Positions 1 to 9,259 of a stretch of 14,402 bases of DNA are shown here, piece by piece. A program made the position numbers and the translations under genes. The notes below the pieces were generated by a model. That model saw only the letters and a list, made by a program, of their open reading frames with translations. It was not told the origin of the DNA and made no database searches. The stretch is from Smittium mucronatum (Eukaryota; Kickxellomycota; Harpellomycetes; Harpellales; Legeriomycetaceae): contig LSSL01000922.1 of assembly GCA_001953115.1 (NCBI GenBank), forward strand, positions 9,912 through 24,313, given 5' to 3'. The stretch's first letter is position 1. Each line of letters starts with the position of its first letter.

Positions 1-71
1 TTTTCGAAGTACACTAAACTAAAATTTCACTCATCGTTGTACTATTCTTGGTTGGGAGTAATGGAGACAGC

Positions 72-270
72 TCACAGAGATTCGGAGTACAGAAATTCCA
101 GAGGAGGACCATCTCGAAACAGGAAGAGCTGATGGTTTAGCACAGCTGAGACATAGTCTAGTGCAAAAGTCCAGAGTTCGACAATCAGACGGATTTCAGC
201 GTCTAACAGCTATTTGTAGAAAAGCCATATCGATCAAACCCAAGTTTGGGTAGGAGCCCAATTTTATTAA
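72..270 (-). mobile_element. Decayed Ty1/copia-type integrase fragment
   Basis: Read on the minus strand, the frame open from 209 to 72 gives 45 residues resembling the C-terminal half of a Ty1/copia integrase core. It starts LLDAEIR, has ELWTFALDYVSAVLN, then DGPPLEFLY. Known copia integrases read roughly 'LL.DA.lP..LW.eA...AvYllNr.P....gktPyE.w' here, so the spacing from the DA motif through LW and A to N and the P-E motif fits. Upstream in the same frame lies APTQTWV, comparable to the family's APEQNGV, followed by two stops. The fragment lacks the rest of integrase and any reverse transcriptase, has internal stops, and probably continues off the left edge. It is a fossil, not an active element. 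The identification is from memory of the family motif, not a search. Confidence 0.5.
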
Positions 271-390
271 TCCTGTTAGAAGTAGGCTCTGACTAGGAGC
301 TCAGTAGATTCAATGAACTATTTTTCATTGAAAAACAGCTTAATTCTTGACTGCACGTAGCCTCAGTCATCCAATCTACTTGAAGCAATG

Positions 391-522
391 CTAGGAGGGG
401 GGGGGGTCTTTCAGTTGGTAGATTGCACCATTTTTTAGATGGTACGCAGCCGGTAGTCCTGCAGAGATGATCATTATAGTTAGGATAATAGTCTTTTCTA
501 TACGTCTTTTTCTTTTTTTCAT
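391..522 (-). CDS. Candidate small secreted protein, cut short at a poly-C run
   Basis: The start at 522 gives 43 residues. The N-terminus is strongly basic (MKKRKRRIEK), followed by a hydrophobic stretch (TIILTIMIISAGL) and small residues PAA that would suit signal-peptidase cleavage, so export is the inferred fate. The wider frame is open from 774 with an earlier ATG at 738, about 128 codons in all. That upstream part includes an FFFF tract from twelve T and has no clean signal, so I prefer the internal start. The frame ends at TAG immediately after ten C (PPPS). If the run held one more C, translation would continue about 35 codons to 293 in a cysteine-containing frame. I recognise no family. 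It may be a real gene with a homopolymer error, a pseudogene, or chance. Confidence 0.3.
   Translation of the reverse strand: MKKRKRRIEKTIILTIMIISAGLPAAYHLKNGAIYQLKDPPPS
397..406 (+). repeat. Run of ten G
   Basis: Ten consecutive G on the plus strand, in otherwise AT-rich DNA. It encodes the PPP tail of the minus-strand candidate at 391-522 and sits exactly where that frame stops. Runs of this kind change length easily, both in sequencing and in evolution. Confidence 0.95.
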
Positions 523-824
523 ATTTTTTAGTATAGTTTTTAATGAAGTTATCTTACAATAAAATTCGGTGATAAAAAAAAAAAACCAACTCTCTTGATT
601 TGAAACAGTAATTCTAAAGCACAGGAGCTGAATCGAAATTCGGAAAATTTTTAACAGGTGAAGTAGACTTAATATTTTAAGAGTTATAAATCGAAGGAAC
701 TCGTCTGAAGGATAAATTATACATAATTTTATTGCCATCTTTTCAAGAAACCAAAGAATTCCGGTGAACCCCGATCAGTTCTCAACCGTGTTAGGCCCAA
801 TTTCATATTAGGGAGCATAATTTC

Positions 825-992
825 ATGGCCAAGATACCATCTTTCATCTTAAGATTGTTCTTTCTTGAGGATTATCCCACAAACTTGTATGTCCAAGATA
901 TATTCATCATGTTATATTCCACAATAATCTCGGGAGCCACTTATATATGTTTTTTATTTGCTTTCGTTTTCTGTTTTGCGTCTTTCCGATAG
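825..992 (+). CDS. Possible short membrane-protein ORF (55 aa)
   Basis: The ATG at 825 opens 55 codons to TAG at 990-992, and the frame is open upstream to about 794. The product is hydrophobic, with a polar start (MAKIPSFILRLFFLEDYP) followed by a probable membrane segment from about residue 30 (YSTIISGATYICFLFAFVF). There is no recognisable family, no promoter evidence and no clear splice site. An ORF of this size is expected by chance in several places in this part of the window, so it is a weak candidate, listed because its composition is more protein-like than most. Confidence 0.15.
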   Translation: MAKIPSFILRLFFLEDYPTNLYVQDIFIMLYSTIISGATYICFLFAFVFCFASFR

Positions 993-1195
993 AAATATCC
1001 CATAATTACTTATTTTTACAATGATTCTCAGACCAAATTCCGTGATACAAAAAAAATAATATTCTCAGACTATTATCATAATGTAAAATATTAAAAGTGA
1101 TAATAATAGCATAATCGATCGACCTTTAAATCTATATGCATAATGATTTAATACCAAATCGTTATTTTTTGCGAGAATTACCCCTCAATTAATTT

Positions 1196-1333
1196 TTATA
1201 ATAAATTTCCCATTAATTTTAGCCCTTCATAAACAGCTTGAATTACTACTTTTTTGATTGCAAGCTTTACATTTAGTTGATTATTTTCATTCCTTGAAAT
1301 GGACCCATAATATACTAATTCTATTCTACACCC
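1196..1333 (-). CDS. Possible terminal exon, 45 codons
   Basis: On the minus strand a pyrimidine-rich tract ending in TTTGCAG (last base 1334) is followed by an open frame from 1333 to TAA at 1196-1198. The 45 codons begin GCRIELVYYGSISRN and end with a charged, helix-like stretch (KLAIKKVVIQAVYEGLKLM). The mix of charged and hydrophobic residues looks like a folded domain. An ATTAAA that could serve as a polyadenylation signal lies about 40 bases downstream. There is no in-frame ATG near the start, so it would have to be a 3' exon. No family is recognised. The opposite strand also has partly open frames here, so chance is possible. Confidence 0.25.
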   Translation of the reverse strand, partial: GCRIELVYYGSISRNENNQLNVKLAIKKVVIQAVYEGLKLMGNLL

Positions 1334-1418
1334 CTGCAAACAAATAGACATGTAATAACGTAGCACACAGGACATACAGTAAGCTCTAATGGATTGAGTC
1401 CAGAATAAATAAAGAGAA

Positions 1419-1550
1419 TTATTTTATGCCACCATACCAGTTTAATATCAATATAATTGTGATGATCAACAACAGAAAATTGTAACTGAAGCTTCCTTCA
1501 AACAGGGTCTGATATAATCTTTGAGAGATCAGAAAATTTCTGAACGCTGG
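1419..1550 (-). CDS. Possible exon with a membrane segment
   Basis: Minus-strand frame open for 43 codons between a TAA and a TAA. It has a polar lead (PAFRNFLISQRLYQTLFEG) and then one strongly hydrophobic segment (NFLLLIITIILILNWY), enough for a single membrane span. There is no ATG in frame, so it would need an upstream exon. It lies between the two other minus-strand candidates (1580-1732 and 1196-1333), which makes one gene with several short exons conceivable, but I could not join them with consistent donor sites. Confidence is low. Confidence 0.15.
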   Translation of the reverse strand, partial: PAFRNFLISQRLYQTLFEGSFSYNFLLLIITIILILNWYGGIK

Positions 1551-1579
1551 TTAGACTAGTTTGAGATTCCTATCTGGTT

Positions 1580-1732
1580 TTATCGGAAAATTCCATTCGT
1601 TGTGAGTCTCGCTTCTTCCAGATCGGCTAATTCTTTGTCAACTTCAGAAGTTAAATAACGTCGCTCTATAAACACTGAAGTCATGGAATTCGATGTGGTT
1701 ATGAGGAAGACGGCCATAGATAGCCTATTATT
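1580..1732 (-). CDS. Possible exon with good acceptor site, 50 codons
   Basis: Minus strand: a strong acceptor-like tract (CTGTTTGTTTTTCCAG, last base 1733) is followed by 50 open codons to TAA at 1580-1582. There is an internal ATG at 1717 (MAVFLITTSNSMTSVF), and the frame also runs upstream to a GTG at 1783. The second half is charged (SEVDKELADLEEARL) and looks like an exposed helix; the first half is mildly hydrophobic. GC here is about 37%, well above the surroundings. The order 'hydrophobic segment, then DLEEA-type acidic motif' faintly recalls insect ionotropic receptors after their third membrane span, but the ligand-binding lobe that should follow is absent, so I do not name it. Confidence 0.3.
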   Translation of the reverse strand, partial: NNRLSMAVFLITTSNSMTSVFIERRYLTSEVDKELADLEEARLTTNGIFR

Positions 1733-1867
1733 CTGGAAAAACAAACAGAAGCCATGAAAAGAGCTATCATTTCTTCCGGACACGATTAAAATTGAAACAT
1801 TTAAACACTCTCGATAAAAATCTTGGGAAATTGTAGAAGGTCAAAATAGGTGCTCATAATTGTGGAG

Positions 1868-1984
1868 ATGGTTAGAAGAAAAAATTGCATAAATGTAAAG
1901 AAAATTTCGAGAGTTCTTTACATTCTATTACTCAGAATTGTGGTATGGTGTTCATTTGTAATCTATTTTTGCAATACAACATAA
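1868..1984 (+). CDS. Possible 38-aa ORF with signal-anchor-like segment
   Basis: The ATG at 1868 lies in a favourable context (G at -3 and G at +4). The product has a basic N-terminus (MVRRKNCINVKKISR) and a hydrophobic segment (VLYILLLRIVVWCSFVIYF), ending at TAA 1982-1984. This would suit a signal anchor or a signal-peptide exon. No donor site convincingly links it to a later exon, and no family is recognised. ORFs of this length are common by chance, so it is only a weak lead. Confidence 0.12.
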   Translation: MVRRKNCINVKKISRVLYILLLRIVVWCSFVIYFCNTT

Positions 1985-2144
1985 CTAGAGTGTATGAGTA
2001 AGTTATTCAAAAACTAATCACCAAAACTGCTGGTAATTTATCCGAAGATTTTCCCGATCTTTTGAAGATCAATTGATAAAAAAGACAAATGAATAATCTG
2101 TTTTAAAAATTTAAGAATCATCTATATTTCTGACTTTCCATTAC

Positions 2145-2389
2145 AAATATCCTTTCTCCTCATATAAATTAAACATCACTGATGTTATATGAGGATCACT
2201 CAACATGTATATGTTTTCCTAGTACCAGATAAAGAGGAATGAGAGATATTTCAGATGATTCCAAGAAAAAAAATAACTTGTTCAGAGCTCTCTGATTTTT
2301 ATTTATTCAGGATTCAAAAAATATATAGCACATTTAACCTGTAATCTGATCAAATAGACCGTACAGAAGGTAAGAAGTGGAATTTTCAT
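2145..2389 (-). CDS. Possible two-exon start of a secreted protein
   Basis: Minus strand. The ATG at 2389 begins a signal-peptide-like exon (MKIPLLTFCTVYLIRLQ) ending at CAG with a donor GTTAAA at 2338. After a 120-base intron, a pyrimidine-rich acceptor ends at 2219. The frame then continues without a break from 2218 (ENIYMLSDPHITSVMF) to a possible donor GTAATG at 2144. Both junctions are in phase, which supports splicing. Without splicing the ORF stops after 28 residues. Later exons are not clear; one possibility in the right phase starts near 2080. The donor is not optimal, and acceptor-like tracts are cheap in T-rich DNA, so this is a moderate-to-weak model. It overlaps a competing plus-strand frame (2358-2549) by about 30 bases. 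Confidence 0.22.
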
Positions 2390-2549
2390 AATTATTTATA
2401 TAAAAATAGTATGGAAATCACCCATATTTTTATATGATCTAACTGAGGTGTCATTAAGCCGATCTTTCTTGCAGCAATTAAAAACGGTAATTTTTGACCC
2501 AAAAGGCAAAAAATTCTTACCCTTGGCAAAAGAAAGCAATGACTTGTGA
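2358..2549 (+). CDS. Possible plus-strand exon, 63 open codons
   Basis: Plus-strand frame open from 2358 to TGA at 2547-2549. Its most protein-like part follows a strong acceptor (GATCTTTCTTGCAG, ending 2474): QLKTVIFDPKGKKFLPLAK. A near-consensus donor (CAGAAG then GTAAGA, at 2370) lies 105 bases upstream. Splicing there keeps the frame, and a further acceptor at 2310 would define a 59-base exon, although that exon carries a TAG at 2355 in this frame. There is no start codon. It could be an exon of a broken gene. The minus-strand frame at 2392-2601 covers the same bases, and only one is likely to be real. Confidence 0.2.
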   Translation, partial: TVQKVRSGIFIIIYIKIVWKSPIFLYDLTEVSLSRSFLQQLKTVIFDPKGKKFLPLAKESNDL

Positions 2550-2601
2550 TAATTAGGCTCGGTTTAATTTCATCGAAAAAAATTCTTAGCTTCATATTCA
2601 T

Positions 2602-3092
2602 TTATTGTAACCTTTCAAAAAAAATTTCAGGATTAAAACTGTATACAGCTCTATCTAGAAGCACTTTTTAGATAGGTAAATATCAAAGGAAAAAAGCTCA
2701 TTCTATTTTTAGTTCGAATTTTATCAAATATCTGACTAATATCTAACACGAGGAAAGCTGGAATTATAATTAACAAATGTATAAAAATCATCCCCTCTAA
2801 ATCTATTTTAAAATCGAGATGAGTTATATATAAATCTAATAATTTTTGAATAAACTAAGATATTGAGTGGCGCATCAATATATACTTTTTTAGATATTTT
2901 CTTATTATAACTTTAGTTTTGAACCTTTTACTGGATGTATCTTCACTTCCAAACTCGCTGTAGACAACTGGTTGCTAAGATATTATAGTATCTAGTAGTG
3001 TCCGACTCCTCGAAACCAAATATATACACATAATAAACGAAACTCGTGCTCATATTATCTATTTAGTGTTACATTAAGTCATTTTGTCATAA
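2602..3092. other. No gene seen
   Basis: AT-rich sequence between the 2.4-kb candidates and the frame at 3093. I saw no open frame of note, no RNA gene and no repeat beyond short A/T runs. Confidence 0.5.
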
Positions 3093-3425
3093 AAAGAAAA
3101 GGTTTTCGGTAAACTGGTAAAGTATTCATGTATAAAAACCATTCACACAGATCCAAAATTGGCCTATTATTTGCATAATTATCTCACAGAGAAAAAAAAT
3201 GCTTTTATTCTTTCCCCTACTCCACATGCTGAAAATAATAAATGCGTTTTTAATACAATTATAGGGTTTATAAAAAAAATTACAAAGCCTATATCTGTGG
3301 AAAGTATTTAAAGAAAAACTCGATCTCTATCTGGTCTAATGCGCGGCGATATTGACCAACAAATACCGAAGAGTATATAAATCGGGGTTTATGTAATGAG
3401 TAATTTTGTGTTACCTGCAGAATAA
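3093..3425 (+). pseudogene. Possible decayed coding segment or exon set
   Basis: Plus-strand frame open for 72 codons from 3093 to TAA at 3309-3311, reading KEKVFGKLVKYSCIKTIH at the start and later EKKNAFILSPTPHAENNKCV. The same frame continues after that stop with RKTRSLSGLMRGDIDQQIPK, a second stop at 3378, then IGVYVMSNFVLPAE and a stop at 3423. Only two internal stops in 111 codons is fewer than the eight or nine expected at this composition. GC rises near 3340-3375. There is no ATG at the beginning. It could be a pseudogene, or exons separated by short introns (a possible donor GTATTT lies at 3304). No family is recognised. Chance is not excluded. Confidence 0.28.
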
Positions 3426-6400
3426 TTAGTTTTGAGTATATTTTGATGGAAATAATCCATTTTTTATAAATTTTATCGAATAATTTTTTTTTCGGATAAC
3501 TTAACTGAGTCAGTATTAAATTTGGATCATATTAACATTTATCCTAACTGAATTTTAATTCTAGAAATTTTCAATTTCTTTAAAATGACGGTTAAATTTT
3601 ATTGTACGAAAAGAAGATAACTATTAATTATATGTATCCTGTTTCAATTATTTTTTTTAAAAAATTATAAGGATAAACTAACTTGAACTTTACATTATAT
3701 ATTTATATATAATTTTTATTAGATAGTTTTATTTTATCAGCCTGTAATTTAAGTTATGCTATTATCCAATAATATTATAAGACTTAATACATCCAATCTA
3801 ATCGTATGATATAAATCTATCCTCGTTCTAAAAATATCAATTGATTCTAAAAAACTAGTAAATTTGAATCTTTGATTTATTGAAATTAAATTGTACTGTT
3901 TATAAACGGTTTATGAATTTCGACCTCAAAAAAGAAATTTATAATTTCACAACAGAGATTTTATTTTTTTAGTAATAAATTGCTGAACATGTATTTTCTT
4001 TCAACACGAATTTTTTTGGAAATAACTTTTTTTTTTAATTTTTTTTTTACGGGAAATTTATTTTATGCCAATCTTGAAAGATTTTTTTTATACATTGGGA
4101 TTTCTAGAAACACATAAACTCACCCGTGATTGGAGGATGTTATTTATTAGATTGAAGATGATTTTTTGTATTCATTCTGTTTATGATATTAATGATTTTT
4201 TGATGCAACTTCATTTTACTTTTGTTTTATAGTTCAATAGCCTTTTATTTGAAAATATAGTAATTAAAAATTAAAAAAAAGCTGAAAATTAATTCTTAAG
4301 AGACCTGTATTTTTCTTAAGCAGAATTTTTTTCAAATCTATAGCTTTTCTATTTATTAAAAAGATGGAATGAAATAAAATTAAATGTAATAATAGGATAA
4401 GTTGAAATCGATTATATTAACATAAAATGAGTTACCCTGTTTTGGAGACTACATTCCTAATAAAAATTTTGTGATCAATAGAAATAAATAACAGTATTTT
4501 TTAGTGTATTCTATAAAATTTATTCGATATAATGATATGGAGTTAAAATATAGCTCTCCAAAAATGCTACGCTGAGTTTTAAATGTAATTATTTTATGAA
4601 AACTTGTTTTCAATAATTAACTTGCATAATATTTACCCAATAACTTTGCAAATTTGATCTCATTATCAATTACACGTTAGTTCGTATTGATTTTTTTTAA
4701 TCCATGGAAAAAATTTAGCTTCAACAGCATCAATTTAGATTGAGAGCTGAAATTATAAATTTTAATTTTACAGGAGTATACATATCAGTATTTTATAAAA
4801 TTTTATATAAGCTAAAAAATCGATTTGTTGCCTTGAGGGATTTTTTATTCTTAGTATCACCTGTTCTCTAAAAATCATCATTAAACTTTTCCGGCTTAAA
4901 CTTATTTTCTCAATCATATTTTTTTTATTGATTTAATTATTTATCCAGCAATGCACTTATATTAAGTTCAAAACATTCATTGCTGTTAAATTGTATCGAA
5001 ACAGGTCAAATTGATTAAAAATTATTTGTATTTTAATATTTATTGTCTAATTGTAATATAAATGTCAAATATTGTTTTACTGCGTGGATTTGTGTAAAAT
5101 TAAGCATATTCCATTAAATTCATCTGAACTGCATAAAAATATTCCAGATTGATTAGCAGACTTTGATATTGTAATATATAGTAATAACCTCTAAATAATT
5201 TCAATTTAGAAAGTATAGACCTAAAATATTTCAATCTTATAAAATGGTAATTTTTTTTGAAAGTAATTTATTTCAAGTATTTTTTACGATAATAATATAT
5301 GAAAGTTTATTTAATTTAGTAAAGTGAAAGTTAAATGAAAATTTCGCGTCTTTATTTTGCTAAAACAACAAAAAATTGGTCGATTTAAGCTGTCAATTGT
5401 TTCATACTCATTTATAATCATTTTAAGGTTGTGATTTTTTTAGAAAAAATATTGATTCATAGTATTTGAATTTTTAAAAGATTTTATTATGAATTTTATC
5501 CCATGACACTATTATTTTCTTTTGAAAATCAAAATTGAGTTTTTATCTCATATTCTAACTAGTCAATGTTATAAAAGTCATAAAATAAAAGAAAATACCT
5601 CTGATGAAACTAAAGCAATTAAAGGAAAATATTACCAATAATATTGCCTAAATTTTAATACATAGAAATATTAAATATTATAAATTCCAAAATCTTGATA
5701 GGTACAAGTATAAAGTTTTAATGATGCGAGCTCTTGCCTATGAATATGAATATTTTTACTTTAATTTGGAATTTTTTTTTATATTGTGAATTAATAAGAA
5801 TAATAGCAAAATAATGGGATTTTTTTTAAATCAAAGTGTAAAAAAAATCTCAAGCTTTTAAAGTAAAACGCGTTTTATATGTCACTTTTTTATTATTGAA
5901 ACAAAATTTTATCGTTAGAAAAAGGAGAATATTCTTTCTTTTTTTTTTTCAAATAAAATATTTTCTGAAAAAGAAACTAAAAAAACTTTGATTTAAAAAT
6001 TGGACGACCACTTTTCACCCTTTGTGCCTATAAAGAACACTGAATATATATATCAACTGAAAAGTTTAAATACTAATAATAGGGTAGGACTGTATCAAAT
6101 TTTTATTATTTACAATATATTTTTTTACCTTAAATACATTCTCAACCATTAAATATATTCAAAAGCCATTTTGAATTATTCATTAAAATTTTTTTATCAA
6201 GAAATAACACCTGGAAAACTATACTAAAGATGTAAAAAAGGAAAAGGTCCAAAAAAACCTCCAAAAATTAGGCTGGTCTATATATACGCTTCTATTAAAA
6301 AGCTGAATCAAAATTGGAAATAAGATCAAATAATAAGAAGTTATGTTTAAACCATCACCATATTAGCTTATAATAACCCTTTTAAAATGAATATTTTAGG

Positions 6401-6928
6401 AAATTTAAGCTAAAATAAAATTTATTTATTGAATCTATTCTATGAAATTTAAAAACGGGTCCTTATTTAGGTGTATGTATATATTTTTGGTTTTTGATTT
6501 ATAAAAATCTAGAACCATATATTAAATAAAGCATAAGAACAGATATACAGTTAAAATTACTTGTAGATTTTTTTCTGGGGAGGTTAGTATTTTTTTTCAG
6601 GCCAATTTTATATTGAGGCTATCTTTTTCAAATATTTTACATGATCTTTCTACAAAATAATTTTCATTAAAAGAATTTTACTGATATAGCTACTATTTTT
6701 AACATGGACTAAAAAATGATATACATACAGGAATTTATTTGTTTTCTAAAAGATCTTGAAATAAAAAACTTTCAATTTCCTAGTTGAAAATTGAAATTTT
6801 TGTTAAATAAATGTATATTTAACGAAATAGATAATAAATGGGTTGATATTTTAAAATTAATATGCAGTTATTAAATCAACATTATTTTTATTTCAAGAGG
6901 GTCTAAAGTTTTATCTAAAATATTATAA
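3426..6928. other. AT-rich desert, left part; no gene seen
   Basis: About 3.5 kb with very low GC (about 12% in 5941-6000 and 23% in 5041-5100), dominated by A and T runs. I found no open frame, tRNA, rRNA or long repeat that I can support. In a sampled row, TpA and ApT counts are similar (about 8 and 9), so the sequence does not look like fungal repeat-induced point mutation, which inflates TpA. Function unknown: intergenic, intronic or heterochromatic. Confidence 0.6.
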
Positions 6929-7189
6929 ATTGAAACAGGTTCATCATTTTTTAACATTTATAGACAAAAAAAATTCTTTTCGATAATGGTATTTCGTATT
7001 ATTATATTTTATCTATCTCTAATTGATAGATTAACTTATAGAGATTTAATATTTCTCGTATTATATAAAATAATAGATAAATTAGAAGTATTAAAAATTA
7101 TTAAAAATATCCTCAATTTTCTAAATTTAATTTATAAAATTTTTATTATCAAAATATACAACATCCTTAGAATATTTTTCTATGAGTAA
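6929..7189 (+). CDS. Low-complexity ORF inside the desert, doubtful
   Basis: Frame open for 86 codons from 6929, with an ATG at 6986 giving 67 residues. The product is almost entirely I, L, F, Y, N and K (for example MVFRIIIFYLSLIDRLTYRD, then a long run rich in I, L and K). That is what random 85% AT sequence gives when no stop happens to occur. Such a length is somewhat rare by chance here. Nothing around it (promoter, splice site, GC rise) supports a gene. It could be a hydrophobic membrane peptide but is more likely fortuitous. Confidence 0.12.
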   Translation: METGSSFFNIYRQKKFFSIMVFRIIIFYLSLIDRLTYRDLIFLVLYKIIDKLEVLKIIKNILNFLNLIYKIFIIKIYNILRIFFYE

Positions 7190-8932
7190 AAATTTTTTTA
7201 TAATATTGTATCAACCGATTATATTAAAATATTGAAGCTTTATATTTCTAAATAAATAATTTCTTTGAAATTTGATAAGCTTTGAGGTTAATTAAAAGTT
7301 AAATTTTACATAAATATGTCCGTAGTTTTTTCCAAGATGGCTGAAGCTAACTTTATCCTTTTTTAAATAATTTTGTATTACAGATTATTTCTTTAGTGTT
7401 ATTTTGTGTCTTTCAAGCTTTTCAGATAATTTTTGTTATGGTATGAGTGATTTTATGAATTTATTTATCTTAATATGAAAACCTAATGTTATAAGAAAAA
7501 AATTATTTTTTCTTGCTTTTATAGCATGTTTCAACTTTGGAGTTTAGAATAATTAAATGCGATTAAGTGTGTAAAGTGTATTAATGTAAGATAAAAATAA
7601 GATTTATCCTTAATTATAACCCTTTATAAAAAAACTCTTTGTATAAATAAAAATCGATAGACCTTCTTTCCACAAAGGAAAAAACTAAAGAGATTTTCTA
7701 AAAAAATAATTTTGCTGATGATTTATTATAGTCTTAAATCTACGAAAAACTCACATCACACTCACGCGCATATATATATCAAGATTATAATAATAATTTC
7801 TCAAGTTTTTGATAATTTTAGAGGTTGAAACTAACAGCTGGATTTATAAAAAAGTTAATACGATTTTGAAATTGAGTTGAAAGTTTTTGGATCTGAGCCC
7901 GCAATTTTATTTTTAGATTCAAATTCGAATTTCATCTTTAAAATATCTTATTTTGTCGTGTCTGATATCCAAATTTTAAAAGTTTAAAGATGAAATAAAC
8001 GTGCAGATTAGAAGCCAAACAAAGTAATCCAAATTTTTTATCCCAAGTAAATGTAAATTTTATATCATTTGAATTGAAAAAGCAACCTGATAAATATGAT
8101 CAGTTATATTTTTTGGGACTAGATGTTTTTATATACTTTCTTCAAAGATTTTGATTGTTTTTTAATTGAATTGTTACTTTTTTTGATTGTAAACATTTCT
8201 AATTGAATATATACGAGTCATTTTTTTTGTTTTTTTTTAATCCGGGTTTAAGCAGATTTTATAAGGACTCAAGTTATTTATTATGTAGCACTTTTTTTAT
8301 TATTGTATTACTCTCTCAAATGATATTGAGAAATTTTCAATGTTTTTAGTTGATTAGTATTACAATTTTGACTTTCCTAAATATATTCATATTTAAAGTG
8401 ACATGAAAATCTAATAGTAATAAAATTTTCACAGAATAATTTTGTTTTTTTTGCATTTTTAAAGATTTTTAGAATATTTAAATCTCATTTTTTGATTATT
8501 TTTTTTTGAAACAGTAAGATAAATCCCAATCCTATTCAATCCTTGCGTTATTGTTATTATTATTTCTATAATTTAACCTAAGAAAAGTACGTATAAAAGG
8601 TTCCTATATTATTAAAAAGATATTTAAGTATCATAAAATATATCGCTATTGTATTTTATATAAAAAAATCACAAGTGTATCATTTAAAAAAAATAAAAAA
8701 CTTTTTAGTATGCCTCATTTTTTAGTCAGATTTTACTTTTTAACATTGTTTTCTTTTATAAATTGAAACCCCCTGTTATCAATTTTATTTTTTGAAAATC
8801 TCAACAAAAAAATCTCATTGACACGATTGTTGAAATTTGAGTAATTATATGTATTTCTTTTTTGAATTCGAAATATAATTTTTTTTCTTGAATTGCTTTA
8901 AAAAATTTCATATTGGTATTTAATTAATAATA
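7190..8932. other. AT-rich desert, no gene seen
   Basis: Continuous AT-rich sequence. A 16-codon ATG frame at 7316-7366 (MSVVFSKMAEANFILF) is too short to support, and there is a short GC bump near 7751-7768. Nothing else stands out. Confidence 0.5.
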
Positions 8933-8950
8933 TTATTAATACTTTGTACT
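8933..8950. repeat. Perfect 18-bp AT palindrome
   Basis: ATTAATAATATTATTAAT is identical to its reverse complement and is flanked by GTATT and AATAC, which extend it imperfectly. It may form a cruciform. In DNA this AT-rich, such palindromes arise readily by chance. Confidence 0.8.
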
Positions 8951-9101
8951 TATAAATATGAAAAATTATATATTTTTATTTTCTAGGCACATTGAAATAT
9001 CTGAAGGACTAAAAGGAATAATTTTTTTAGTTATAATTACTATTTGCTAAAACCTAGAGATGTTTTTTAGACGTAAGACAATAAACATTTTTCTCTCCAA
9101 T

Positions 9102-9125
9102 ATGTTTAAAACTGGTTTTAAACAT
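9102..9125. repeat. 11-bp perfect inverted repeat, 2-nt spacer
   Basis: Arms ATGTTTAAAAC (9102-9112) and GTTTTAAACAT (9115-9125) are separated by TG. This is the longest clean hairpin I noticed in the desert. It has no T-tail typical of a bacterial terminator, and no gene ends beside it. It could be a cruciform or a symmetrical protein-binding site, or chance. Confidence 0.8.
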
Positions 9126-9259
9126 TAGAATGTAATTATAAACTTATAGTTATATGTCCAATTTATTTCAGAAATTTTAGCCCCAAGAAATGAATCTAAA
9201 TTTGTTATATCATGTTATCTCTTAATAATCTTAATATAAAATCAAAATATATATCATAA

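Noticed and set aside
1..132. Plus-strand open frame from the window edge, with an ATG at 61 (METAHRDSEYRNSRGG)
   Set aside because: It is antisense to the copia-like fragment, which explains the lack of stops.
940..947. TATATAAG on the minus strand as a TATA box for the ORF starting at 738 or 522
   Set aside because: Such motifs are everywhere in this composition, and the distance of about 200 bases or more to the start gives no support.
1147..1347. Plus-strand frame with one TGA, rich in Leu, Phe and His
   Set aside because: It lies opposite the minus-strand exon candidate 1196-1333, has weaker composition and no start or splice support. It is probably a shadow.
1419..1732. Ionotropic-receptor-like arrangement (hydrophobic segment, DLEEA motif, later membrane segment)
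   Set aside because: The roughly 150-residue ligand-binding lobe expected between the two membrane segments is missing and there is no room for it. The resemblance is only to short generic patterns.
2392..2601. Minus-strand ORF of 69 codons beginning MNMKLRIFFDEIKPS, with a GTAAGA donor-like site at 2520
   Set aside because: It covers the same bases as the plus-strand frame 2358-2549 and partly overlaps the secreted-exon candidate. Its composition is no better, and the second half is low-complexity. At most one of the three is real.
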